From an uncultured Archangium sp. (GTDB taxonomy: Bacteria; Myxococcota; Myxococcia; Myxococcales; Myxococcaceae), in the NCBI GenBank assembly GCA_903905455.1, contig CAIVGN010000224.1, positions 31,839-95,838 on the forward strand: 64,000 nucleotides of DNA. Direction: 5' to 3'. The notes below the pieces were generated by a model. The model saw only the letters and a program-made list of their open reading frames with translations. It was not told the origin of the DNA and did not search any database. Positions 25,636-34,218 of this stretch are shown one piece after another; the first letter of the stretch is position 1; each line of letters starts with the position of its first letter. Both the position numbers and the translations under genes were made by a program.

Positions 25636-27171
25636 GTGAAGATGTCTTCAAAGTGTGTCGCCCTCGCGGCGATGGTGTCGGCGAGTGCGTGGGCCGGGGA
25701 CTTCATCGATACGCGCATCACCTTCGCGATCGCCAACTCGAACGTCTTCGTGAAGCCGGGCGAGACGACGCCCAGTGAGCCGGGAACGGGCTTTGGCGCC
25801 TCGCGCCAGAACACCCAGTTCTACGACAACTTCAATACGCGCTTCACGGGCTTCGAGACGCTCTCGAACATCTCGCTCTACAAGAAGAGCGCGAGCTTCT
25901 TCGAGGGCTTCGACGCCGAGGCGGCGCTGAACATCGTGGTCGCCAACCAGCCGTCGGGCGCGATCACCCTGTTCGACAACGCGAGCTTCGTGAAGCTCAA
26001 CTACCGGCCCGCGGGCTGGGGCGCGAAGGAAGACATCGCGATGACCGGGTTCCCGGTCTCGGCCGATCGCTTCCGCCTCGGGTACGCATGGAAGCTCTCG
26101 TGGGGTGGCGACTCGTCGTTCACCTACAACCAGGGCACGGGCACCTCGACCACGGGTCGCCCGGCGGCCGTGCCGGGCATGAAGATCCAGGTCACGCGGG
26201 ATCGTTGGTACGCGTTCGTGGGCGCCAAGACGGGCCTGCTGCTCAACAACCTCGTCAACGTGCAGGAGCGCCAGTACGGCGTGCTCTTCGGCGGCGGCAT
26301 CGATCTCGTGCCCAACCGGGTGCGCCTCGAGGCCAACGGCGGCTACTTCATGCGCGGCGTGGTGCCGTCGCTGGCGCAGCAGGGCATTCGCGCGCCGGTC
26401 AACGCCTTCGGCGGGTCGATGCAGCTGTCCTTCTTCTCGGACACCATCCTCCCCTCGCTCGACCTGCGGCTCTACAAGAACGACCCCGACGTCACGCAGC
26501 GCTTCTTCAAGCCGGAGACGTACAACGGTGGCCTGACCTACCAGCTGAGCCTCGAGGGCAGCTTGCTGGGCCAGACGCTCGTCGACCCCGACCGCTTCGC
26601 GACCACCAAGATCCAGCCGGCGACCGCGCTCGCCCTGCAGGCGCGGTTCAAGTACGACTTCTGGCGCTTCTACGCGTTGGGCCTGTACCGCACGCTCTCG
26701 TTCATCCAGTTCGACGTGCCGGGCCTGCCCCCGTACTTCGACTTCTCGGCGGGCAGCACGGTCAAGCCGGAGCTGTGGCTGGCCATCGGTGGAGACCGGT
26801 TCTTCCCCGCGCAGCACCTGACGCTCGGCGTGGTGTTCGGCGTGCAGTCGCCGGCCTCGGTGAGCGCGCCGCGCTTCGACTTCGGCGGCACCAACCCGCC
26901 CCCGGGCCTCACCGGCCCGCGCACCGTGGTGGTGCGTGACGTGAACCTCTTCGCGATCCTCCCGGCCAACTCGCAGGTGGTGCCGATCATCAGCGTGAAG
27001 GGCACGTTCCGTCTCGACATCAGCGAGTACTTCGCGCTGCTGGGCGAGGTCTTCTACAACCACGACGAGAACCGCGTGACCTTCCGCGACTCGACGGAGA
27101 GCATCAGCCAGCCGGTGTACGAGCAGGCCAACCAGCTCGGCTTCAACCTGGTCGCCCAGGCCCGCTTCTGA
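25636..27171 (+). CDS. Outer-membrane beta-barrel protein
   Basis: The 511-residue protein has a signal peptide cut near SAWA-GD (about residue 21), alternating beta-strand patterns throughout (YGVLFGGGIDL, VRLEANGGYFM, YALGLYRTLSF) and a C-terminal Phe in LVAQARF, the signature for outer-membrane insertion. No specific family is recognised. It starts at GTG 25636 (ATG 25642 is an alternative); GGGAGA at 25625-25630 serves either. It is 60 nt after the lipoprotein gene, with a GGGCCC...GGGCCC hairpin (25603-25624) between them, and likely belongs to the same operon. Confidence 0.75.
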   Translation: MKMSSKCVALAAMVSASAWAGDFIDTRITFAIANSNVFVKPGETTPSEPGTGFGASRQNTQFYDNFNTRFTGFETLSNISLYKKSASFFEGFDAEAALNIVVANQPSGAITLFDNASFVKLNYRPAGWGAKEDIAMTGFPVSADRFRLGYAWKLSWGGDSSFTYNQGTGTSTTGRPAAVPGMKIQVTRDRWYAFVGAKTGLLLNNLVNVQERQYGVLFGGGIDLVPNRVRLEANGGYFMRGVVPSLAQQGIRAPVNAFGGSMQLSFFSDTILPSLDLRLYKNDPDVTQRFFKPETYNGGLTYQLSLEGSLLGQTLVDPDRFATTKIQPATALALQARFKYDFWRFYALGLYRTLSFIQFDVPGLPPYFDFSAGSTVKPELWLAIGGDRFFPAQHLTLGVVFGVQSPASVSAPRFDFGGTNPPPGLTGPRTVVVRDVNLFAILPANSQVVPIISVKGTFRLDISEYFALLGEVFYNHDENRVTFRDSTESISQPVYEQANQLGFNLVAQARF

Positions 27172-27234
27172 GTTTCTGGTCACTTCGCCTCGGCCAGCGG
27201 ATGTAATTCGCTGGCTGCGGCGACCCCTCGGGCT

Positions 27235-28386
27235 TCAGAGCCCGAGTTGCTTGGCGATGATCTCGTTCATGATCTCGCTGGTACCACCGCCGATGGGCCC
27301 CAGCCGGGCATCGCGCCAGTGCCGCTGAATGTCGTACTCCATCATGTAGCCGGCGCCCCCGTGGAGCTGCAGCGACATGTCGGCCAGCTTGCAGCACATC
27401 TCGGTGGCGTACTTCTTGGCCATCGCGGTCTGCCCCAGCGCCCACTCGCCAGCCGCGTGCAGGCGCAGCGCGTGGTACGTGAGCTGACGCGCCGCCTCGA
27501 GCTCCGTCGCCATGTCGGCGAGCTTGTGCTTCGTCACCTGGAACTTCGCGATCGACTGCCCGAAGGCCTCGCGGCCCTTGGTGAAGGCGATCGCCACTTC
27601 CAGGATCTCCTCGGCCGAGCCGATGGCGCCCAGGGCGAGGGACAGGCGCTCCCACTGGAAGTTGCCCATGATCTGCGCGAACCCGTTGCCCTCGTCGCCC
27701 AGCAACGCGTCGGCGGGGAGCCGGCAGTCTTCGAAGGTGAGCTCGGCCGTGTCCGACGCGCGCCACCCGACCTTCTTGAGCTGCTTGGAGACGATGAAGC
27801 CCGGGGTACCCTTCTCGACGAGGAACATCGACAGCCCCTTGTGGCCCCGCGTCGGGTCGGTCTTCGCGGCGACGATCACGTAGTCGGCGCGCACGCCGTT
27901 GGTGATGTACGTCTTGCTGCCGTTGAGCACCCAGCCGTCGCCCTCGCGTCGGGCGTGGGTGCGCAGGCCCGCCACGTCGCTGCCCGCCCCGGCCTCGGTC
28001 ACCCCGAAGGCCCCCACCCACTCGCCCTTGATCGCCCGGGTCAGAAACTTCTGCTTCTGCACGTCGGTCCCGAACAGATGAATCGGCCCCGTGGCAATGG
28101 TCGCCTGGCCCACCAACCCTGCCGCTACCCCGCCGGAGCCGCACTTGGACAACTCCTCGATCGCCACCGCCTCGAAGAAGAAGCCCGCGTTGGTGCCGCC
28201 GTACTTCTCCTCGTACTTGAGGCCGAACAGCCCCAGCTCCGCGGCCCGCCCGAACAACGCCCGGGGAAACGCCTCGGCCTCCTCCCACGCGGTGGCGTGG
28301 GGCTTGAGTTCCCGCTCGACGAACTGGCGAACGGTGCGGCGAAACGCTTCGTGCTCTTCGGTGAAGGTGGCGAACCCGGTGCTCAT
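27235..28386 (-). CDS. Acyl-CoA dehydrogenase (LCAD/IVD-like)
   Basis: A 383-residue flavoenzyme that oxidises acyl-CoA to enoyl-CoA, passing electrons to ETF. It has GVTEAGAGSD in the middle domain and the C-terminal HGGAGYMMEYDIQRHWRDAR and PIGGGTSEIMNEIIAKQL segments. The Glu of the IYEGT motif used by MCAD and SCAD is Gly here, whereas a Glu is kept in FQWERLSLAL, the position used by long-chain and isovaleryl-CoA dehydrogenases. So substrate class is likely long-chain or branched. Start ATG 28386. It is a single gene, converging on the beta-barrel gene and divergent from tRNA-Cys. Confidence 0.92.
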   Translation of the reverse strand: MSTGFATFTEEHEAFRRTVRQFVERELKPHATAWEEAEAFPRALFGRAAELGLFGLKYEEKYGGTNAGFFFEAVAIEELSKCGSGGVAAGLVGQATIATGPIHLFGTDVQKQKFLTRAIKGEWVGAFGVTEAGAGSDVAGLRTHARREGDGWVLNGSKTYITNGVRADYVIVAAKTDPTRGHKGLSMFLVEKGTPGFIVSKQLKKVGWRASDTAELTFEDCRLPADALLGDEGNGFAQIMGNFQWERLSLALGAIGSAEEILEVAIAFTKGREAFGQSIAKFQVTKHKLADMATELEAARQLTYHALRLHAAGEWALGQTAMAKKYATEMCCKLADMSLQLHGGAGYMMEYDIQRHWRDARLGPIGGGTSEIMNEIIAKQLGL

Positions 28387-28466
28387 GGCCCAGAATATTG
28401 ACTCAAGAATCAATGAAGCGCGACCTTGACCCGGTGTTTCGTCCTGCTAGATAAGCCCGCGATTAC

Positions 28467-28538
<72 letters not shown>

Positions 28539-28544
28539 CTCTCG

Positions 28545-28580
28545 AAAGCCCGGACCTCCGCGCAAGGAGTTCCGGGCTTT
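28545..28580 (+). terminator. Hairpin terminator after tRNA-Cys
   Basis: AAAGCCCGGA at 28545-28554 pairs perfectly with TCCGGGCTTT at 28571-28580, with a 16-nt loop that can itself form a short stem, and three T at the 3' end. It lies between tRNA-Cys and the SpoIID-like start codon at 28586, so it may also limit expression of that gene. Confidence 0.6.
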
Positions 28581-28585
28581 GATCT

Positions 28586-30223
28586 ATGCGGAGCGCCCTG
28601 CTCGTCACGCTGTTCGTCGCGACCTTCGCCCACGCCGGCGATGCGCTCGAGCTCCCCCCGCCGCCCAGTGAGCTGACGACCAAGCGCCTCGACTTCAAGG
28701 GGGGCGCGCCCTCGATCCCCGTGCGGTTGATGGAGGGCAGCACGGAGGTGACGCTGGTGGGCCGGGGGCGCATGCGCTTTCGGCTGCCGGGCACGCCCGA
28801 GAAGTTCGTCGAGGGGCCGCCGGGCATGGAGTGGAAGGTGCGCCGGGTGGCCGGGACGCCGGCGCGCATCGAGGCGCGCATCCAGCTGGCGGAGATCCCC
28901 TTCAACGACAAGCAGGGCCTCGCGCAGGCGCAGGACGAGTGGGCAGCCCGGGGGCTCACCCTCAAGTCGCAGGTGCTCGGCGGGGTGTACGGCATCGCCG
29001 GGAAGGTGATCGACAACCGCCGCTACGTGCTGGTGGTCGATCAGCCGCCCGCGCCCCCGGAGACGCTCGCGCCACAGCAGGCGGAGATGCTCAAGAAGTT
29101 CCAGGTGCGCACCACCCTGCTCGAGGAGGTCAAGGCGAAGGGCACCATCAAGTTCGAGCTCGTCGACGGCAACGGCAGCGTCGCGGCGAAGGTCGACGAG
29201 AAGCTCACCGCCGAGTCGCCCGACGGCGCGCCCATCGAGGTGCGGCGCGTGGAGTTCGGCGTGGGCTACGACTTCCACAACTTCGAAGACCGCGCCTACC
29301 GCGGCACCGTGCTGCTCACGGCCGACCGCCTGGGGAAGATCGCCGTGGTCAACCAGGTCGATCTCGAGGACCTGCTCAAGGGCCTGGTGCCCTCGGAGAT
29401 CTTCGCCAAGGCGCACGTCGAGGCCCTCAAGGCGCAGGCGGTCACCGCGCGCGGCGAAGTGCTGGCGAAGATCGGCCTCAAGCACCTCGCCGACCCCTAC
29501 GTGCTGTGCACCGAGCAGCACTGCGCGGTGTACCGGGGCGTGTCCGGCGAGGCGCAGAGCACCAACGCCGCCGTCGAGGCCACGCGCGGCGAGGCGTCCT
29601 TCGACGCGAGCGATCGGCTGGTCGACTCGGTCTACAGCGCGGTCTGCGGCGGCCACACCGAGAACAACGACGTCGTGTGGGGCGGCGTACCCAACGCGTC
29701 GCTGCGCGGACGGCCCGACGTGCTCCCGGGCAAGCCCACGCCCCCGTCGCCGTCGGCCAACCTCGGCAAATTCCTGACCACCGACGCCCAGCACGCCTGC
29801 AAGGTCTCGTCGTTCGCGCAGCTGACGAAGTACCGCTGGGAGAAGCGCTTCACCGCGAAGGACGTCGACGAGAAGCTGGCCTCGTTCAACGTGGGACACG
29901 TGATGGCCATGAACGTCACCGAGCGCGGCGTGTCGGGGCGCGCGCGGTTGCTGCAGATCTCCGGCGAAGAGGGCGCCACCACGATCCGCGGCGAGCTCAA
30001 CATCCGCCGCACCTTCGGCATGCTCAACAGCGCGATGTTCGAGCTCAAGGCCGACAAGGACCCGAAGGGCCGCCCGACTGCCTGGATCTTCACCGGCGGG
30101 GGCTGGGGCCACGGCGTGGGCATGTGCCAAACGGGCGCCATCGGTCGTGCCGAGGCCGGCCAGACGTACCGCCAGATCCTCGAGCACTACTTCAATGGGG
30201 CCCAGGTGGCCCGAATCTACTGA
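28586..30223 (+). CDS. SpoIID/LytB-domain exported protein
   Basis: The 545-residue protein has a signal peptide (about 1-18, ending AHAG), a beta-rich N-terminal half, and a SpoIID domain from about 200 on. The domain includes the VSGEAQSTNAAVEATRGE segment, the Cys-Gly-Gly-His motif in YSAVCGGHTENND and the end motif GWGHGVGMCQTGAIGRAE. SpoIID of Bacillus is a lytic transglycosylase of peptidoglycan; catalytic use of the domain in Gram-negative bacteria is likely but untested here. The ATG at 28586 is within six nt of the tRNA-Cys terminator. Confidence 0.85.
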   Translation: MRSALLVTLFVATFAHAGDALELPPPPSELTTKRLDFKGGAPSIPVRLMEGSTEVTLVGRGRMRFRLPGTPEKFVEGPPGMEWKVRRVAGTPARIEARIQLAEIPFNDKQGLAQAQDEWAARGLTLKSQVLGGVYGIAGKVIDNRRYVLVVDQPPAPPETLAPQQAEMLKKFQVRTTLLEEVKAKGTIKFELVDGNGSVAAKVDEKLTAESPDGAPIEVRRVEFGVGYDFHNFEDRAYRGTVLLTADRLGKIAVVNQVDLEDLLKGLVPSEIFAKAHVEALKAQAVTARGEVLAKIGLKHLADPYVLCTEQHCAVYRGVSGEAQSTNAAVEATRGEASFDASDRLVDSVYSAVCGGHTENNDVVWGGVPNASLRGRPDVLPGKPTPPSPSANLGKFLTTDAQHACKVSSFAQLTKYRWEKRFTAKDVDEKLASFNVGHVMAMNVTERGVSGRARLLQISGEEGATTIRGELNIRRTFGMLNSAMFELKADKDPKGRPTAWIFTGGGWGHGVGMCQTGAIGRAEAGQTYRQILEHYFNGAQVARIY

Positions 30224-30295
30224 TTTCACACGTCATTTCAGGCCGGTCGGTGGCTGCGAGGAACACCGCGGGGTCGTTATGATGTTCTCGCCGTG

Positions 30296-31534
30296 ATGCT
30301 CGTGCCCCGCCCCCAGCAGAAGTCGTCTCGCGGACGCCAGGTGGCGCTGCTGGCGCTCGCCCTGGGGCTGACGGTGGCCGTGCACGCGGCCTTCGTGGGG
30401 CTGCTGGTGCTCTCGTCGCTGGTGAAGTGGGAAGTGCCGAACCGACCGGCCCAGGGCACGCCGCGCTCGGTGGTGCTGCGGGGGTTGTCGCGCGAGCAGT
30501 TCGATCGCAACCGCGGCACCGCGGCGCCGGCCATTCGAGACGAGCGCAAGGTGCTCGCGCAGAAACCCGAACCGAAGAAGGACGTGCCGCCCCCCGAGAA
30601 GATGCCCGACGGGCAGATCGTCGACGTCGCTCCGGGCAATGCGCAGGTCGACCCGAAGGCGAAGTACATCGCCGAGACCAACAACGTCGCCCAGAAGGAG
30701 ACGCGCGCCCGGGAACAGAGCGCCTCCTACCGAAACGCGATGCCCCAGCGCACCGCGCCGCAGAAGATCGACGGCAACGGCACCGCGCAGGCCGAGAAGA
30801 CGCAGGTCAGCGGCAACAACGGCATCGGTGACGACGATCGGCCCCTCAAGGAGGCCAACCCGAAGCTGGCCATGCAGGTGCCCGACATGAAGAAGCGGCA
30901 GGAGGTGTCGCTCAAGAACACCACCACCCAGGGCCCGGGCGTCGCCGTGAGCAACCGCGACGAGGCGATGGAGCTCAAGGGCAACTCCGACAAGCTCAAG
31001 CTGGTCCCCGGGTCGATGAACCAGGGTGAAGAGGCGTCCGCGGGCCGCGTGGGCCGGGCCGGGGTGATCAACCTGCTGCCCTCGGCCGCGGTGCTGGACA
31101 AGATCACCGGCGCCGCGCCAAACGATCACCTCAAGGATCTCGACGAGGGTGACGGCACCTACCTGAGCACCCGCGAGTGGAAGTACGCGAGCTTCTTCAA
31201 CCGCGTGAAGCAGAGCGTGAGCCAGGAGTGGAGCCCCACCGACCAGCTCCGCCTGCGCGACCCCACCGGCCAGATCTACGGGGGCCGGGATCGCTACACC
31301 ATCCTCACCGTGACCCTCGATGGCACGGGCCGGCTCAAGGACGCCTTCGTCGACAAGTCGAGCGGCCTCGACTTCCTCGATCTCGAGGCGGTGAAGGCCT
31401 TCGAGCGCGCCCAGCCCTTCCCCAACCCGCCGCCCGGCATCCTCGCCACCGACCAGACGGTGCGCTTCCAGTTCGGGTTCTTCCTCGAGCTGAGCGGGCG
31501 CCCGGGCATGCGGCTGTTCCGCTCGACCCAGTGA
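30296..31534 (+). CDS. TonB-family inner-membrane protein
   Basis: The 412-residue protein has an N-terminal membrane anchor at about 17-38 (LLALALGLTVAVHAAFVG), a long polar spacer with several Pro/Lys stretches (KPEPKKDVPPPEKM) and a C-terminal TonB-like domain from about 285 with VKQSVSQEWSP, ILTVTLDGTGRLKDAFV and LEAVKAFERAQPFPNPP. It should span the periplasm and transfer energy or link envelope layers; ExbB/ExbD genes are not adjacent. ATG 30296 is chosen over GTG 30293. It is upstream of the CDF transporter gene (17 nt gap) on the same strand. Confidence 0.78.
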   Translation: MLVPRPQQKSSRGRQVALLALALGLTVAVHAAFVGLLVLSSLVKWEVPNRPAQGTPRSVVLRGLSREQFDRNRGTAAPAIRDERKVLAQKPEPKKDVPPPEKMPDGQIVDVAPGNAQVDPKAKYIAETNNVAQKETRAREQSASYRNAMPQRTAPQKIDGNGTAQAEKTQVSGNNGIGDDDRPLKEANPKLAMQVPDMKKRQEVSLKNTTTQGPGVAVSNRDEAMELKGNSDKLKLVPGSMNQGEEASAGRVGRAGVINLLPSAAVLDKITGAAPNDHLKDLDEGDGTYLSTREWKYASFFNRVKQSVSQEWSPTDQLRLRDPTGQIYGGRDRYTILTVTLDGTGRLKDAFVDKSSGLDFLDLEAVKAFERAQPFPNPPPGILATDQTVRFQFGFFLELSGRPGMRLFRSTQ

Positions 31535-31551
31535 CGTGAGATGAGCGGCTT

Positions 31552-32442
31552 GTGAACGATTCGTCGGCCCACGAGAAGCTCGCCGCCCGGCACGCCGCGG
31601 TCCGCAAGGTGTTGTGGTGGATCCTCGTCGCCAACTGGGCGGTGGCGGTGATCAAGCTGGTGCTGGGGCTGCTCTCCAACAGCACCGCGATGACCGCCGA
31701 CGGCATGCACTCCTTCATCGACGGCGGCAGCAACATCATCGGGCTGGTGGCGATGCATTTCGCGGCGCAGCCCGCCGACGACGAGCACCCCTACGGCCAC
31801 CAGAAGTTCGAGGCCCTCGCCTCGCTGGCCATCGGCGTGATGATCGGCATGGGCGTGATGGAGCTGGGGCGCATGGCCTTCAACGCGATCATCAACGACG
31901 TGCACCCCGCGGTGGGCCCGCTGCAGATCGCGGTGATGGTGGGCACCCTGGTGGTGAACCTCTTCGTGACCCGCATCGAAGCGGCGCAGGGCCGGAAGCA
32001 CAACAGCGCGCTGCTGCTGGCCGACGCCTCGCACACCCTCTCTGACGTGTTCGTCACCATCGCGGTGATCGCCTCGCTGGTGCTCACCTACCTCGGCGTG
32101 GCCAAGGCCGACGGGGTGGTGGCGCTCGCGGTGCTGGTCTTCGTCGCCTACACGGGCTGGCAGATCATCCGCCAGGCGGTGGGCATTCTCGCGGACTCGG
32201 CGCGGGTGAACCCGGTCAAGGTGCGGGAGATCATCGCCCAGGTGCCGCGGGTGCAGGCGACGAGCGCGATTCGCAGCCGGGGCCTCGAGGGCAGCGTGTA
32301 CGTCGACCTGGTGATCCACGTGGACCCCTCGGTCGACCTGCGCACGGCCCACGACGTGGCCGACGACGTCGAGGCGCGCATCATCGCCGCGTTCCCCGAG
32401 GTCATCGACGTCGTGGTGCACGTCGAGCCGACGGCGCCCTGA
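31552..32442 (+). CDS. Cation diffusion facilitator (CDF) transporter
   Basis: The 296-residue protein has about six membrane segments and the two CDF metal sites, ADGMHSFIDGG near 46 and LADASHTLSDVF near 160, followed by a C-terminal cytoplasmic alpha/beta domain with VIHVDPSVDLRTAHDVADDVE. It exports divalent metals (zinc, cobalt, iron or manganese) using proton antiport. Specificity residues are not decisive. The GTG at 31552 begins 17 nt after the TonB-like gene. Confidence 0.9.
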   Translation: MNDSSAHEKLAARHAAVRKVLWWILVANWAVAVIKLVLGLLSNSTAMTADGMHSFIDGGSNIIGLVAMHFAAQPADDEHPYGHQKFEALASLAIGVMIGMGVMELGRMAFNAIINDVHPAVGPLQIAVMVGTLVVNLFVTRIEAAQGRKHNSALLLADASHTLSDVFVTIAVIASLVLTYLGVAKADGVVALAVLVFVAYTGWQIIRQAVGILADSARVNPVKVREIIAQVPRVQATSAIRSRGLEGSVYVDLVIHVDPSVDLRTAHDVADDVEARIIAAFPEVIDVVVHVEPTAP

Positions 32443-32445
32443 CCG

Positions 32446-34209
32446 TCAGTCCGCGGGCGTCCCCGCGGGTAGGCGCACCTCGAACGACGTGCCCTTGCCC
32501 GGCTGGGTCTTGAAGTCGACCGAGCCCCCGTGCTCCTTGGCGATCTTCTTCACGATCGCCAGGCCGAGGCCCGTGCCGTGCTTCTTGCCCGAGGTGACGA
32601 ACGACTCGAAGAGCCGGTTGGCGATCTCCGGGGGGATGCCCGGGCCGGTGTCCTTCGCGCGGAACACGATGTCGCCCTCTTCGCGTTCGACCGAGAAGAG
32701 GAAGCGCCCCCCGTCGGGCATGGCGTCGATGGCGTTGCGCGCGAGGTTGAAGATCACCCGCTTGATCTTGTTCTCGTCGAAGCGCGCCGCCCCGGTGTAG
32801 CCGACGTGCACCTTGAGCTCGACCTTCGACCCGGCAAACTCCTGCTGGAGCTGCTCGGTGAGCTCGCGCATGAAGACGTGCATGAACACCCGGCGGATGA
32901 AGACCGTGCGTTCCCCGCGCACGAAGGCCAGCGTCTCGGCCTGCATGTCGGCGATGTGCTGCAGCTGGGAGAGGACCAGCTGGGACATCTCGGCGCGCAG
33001 CGCGGGGTCCTCTTCGCCGGCCATCATCTCCGCGTAGCCGCCCACCACCGTGAGGGGTGTCCGCAGGTCGTGCAGCACGCCGCTGAGCATCTGCCCGATG
33101 GTCGCCAGGCGCGCCTTGCGCTCGATCTCTTCCTGAGACTGGCGCCGCTGCAGGGCCCGGCCGATCTGACCCGCGAGCAGCACCGCGAGGCGCTCGTCCT
33201 TCTCGGTGAAGCCGCCCTTCTTGTTGAGCAGCTCGAGCGCACCGAAGGTCTTGTGCCCCACGCCCACGGGCACGCAGAGCACCGCGCCCGTGGACAGCCC
33301 GAGCTTGCGGGCGATCGAGCGGTCGTGGAACTCGGAGTCATCGGCGCTCTTCACGCGGACGATGTCGCCGCTCTCCGCGACGTGGCCGGCGATGCCCTGC
33401 CCGGTCTTGAGCCGCAGCGAGACCAGCGACTCCGACTTCTCGCCCTTCGCCGAGCGGAAGAAGAGGCTGTCGCGATCTTCCTCCCCCAGCAAGATGCTGC
33501 CGGCCCGGGCGCCGAGGCGCTCCATGGCGATCTCGAGGATCCGCTCCACGAGGTCGGCCTGGGCGGTGGTGCCGGCCACGGCCTTCTCGACCTCGAAGAG
33601 CGCGTCGAGGTCGCTGACCCGCTGCTGGAGCTCGTCCCGGCCCCGCTTGAGCTCTTCGACCAGCAACACGTTGTCGAGCACGGCCGAGACCTGCGAGGCG
33701 ATGCCCTCCACCAGGGCGCGATCTTCGGCGCTGAAGGCGTCGGCCCGGCGGTCGAGCACCTGGAGCACGCCCAGCACCCGCCCGCTCACGTGCCGCAGGG
33801 GGGTGGCGATGATCGACCGGGTACGAAAGCCCGACTGGCGATCGATGTCCGGGTTGAAACGCGGGTCGCTGTAGGCGTCGCCCAGCAGCAGGGTGCGCCC
33901 GGTGGTGAACACGTGGCCCGCGATGCCCGCCGAGTCTGCGATGCGGATGTCCTTGAGCGACGCCCCGCGCAGCACCCGCCCCCACAGCTCGCGCTCCTCC
34001 GGGTCGTGCATGAAGAGCGTGGCGGCCTCGGCCTGGACCAACTCCGTGAGCCGCTCCATCACCGTGTGCAGCAGGGCATCGACGTCGCGGGCCGAAGAGA
34101 CCTGCGAGCCGATCTCCAGCAGCGCGGTGAAGCGCTCGCCCTGGCGCTCGACCTGCGCCTCGAGGTCAGCCTGCGTGCGTGCGACTCGTGACGTGCGTTC
34201 GTTCGGCAT
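32446..34209 (-). CDS. GAF-GAF sensor histidine kinase
   Basis: The 587-residue cytosolic protein has a short coiled coil, two GAF domains (about 45-190 and 215-350), a dimerisation region with phospho-acceptor H380 in SGVLHDLRTPLT, and an ATP-binding domain with N-box NLARNAIDAMPDGG, G1 box DTGPGIPPE and G2 box GTGLGLAIVKKIA. It has no membrane anchor, so it senses an internal signal, perhaps a nucleotide or redox cue through the GAF domains. No response regulator lies beside it. It ends 3 nt from the CDF stop (convergent) and begins 9 nt after the polA stop. Confidence 0.92.
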   Translation of the reverse strand: MPNERTSRVARTQADLEAQVERQGERFTALLEIGSQVSSARDVDALLHTVMERLTELVQAEAATLFMHDPEERELWGRVLRGASLKDIRIADSAGIAGHVFTTGRTLLLGDAYSDPRFNPDIDRQSGFRTRSIIATPLRHVSGRVLGVLQVLDRRADAFSAEDRALVEGIASQVSAVLDNVLLVEELKRGRDELQQRVSDLDALFEVEKAVAGTTAQADLVERILEIAMERLGARAGSILLGEEDRDSLFFRSAKGEKSESLVSLRLKTGQGIAGHVAESGDIVRVKSADDSEFHDRSIARKLGLSTGAVLCVPVGVGHKTFGALELLNKKGGFTEKDERLAVLLAGQIGRALQRRQSQEEIERKARLATIGQMLSGVLHDLRTPLTVVGGYAEMMAGEEDPALRAEMSQLVLSQLQHIADMQAETLAFVRGERTVFIRRVFMHVFMRELTEQLQQEFAGSKVELKVHVGYTGAARFDENKIKRVIFNLARNAIDAMPDGGRFLFSVEREEGDIVFRAKDTGPGIPPEIANRLFESFVTSGKKHGTGLGLAIVKKIAKEHGGSVDFKTQPGKGTSFEVRLPAGTPAD

Positions 34210-34218
34210 CCTGGCTCC

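Noticed and set aside
27193..27215. GCCAGCG/CGCTGGC hairpin between convergent genes
   Set aside because: A 7-bp stem without a T tract on either strand; it may be a weak bidirectional terminator but the evidence is too thin to call.
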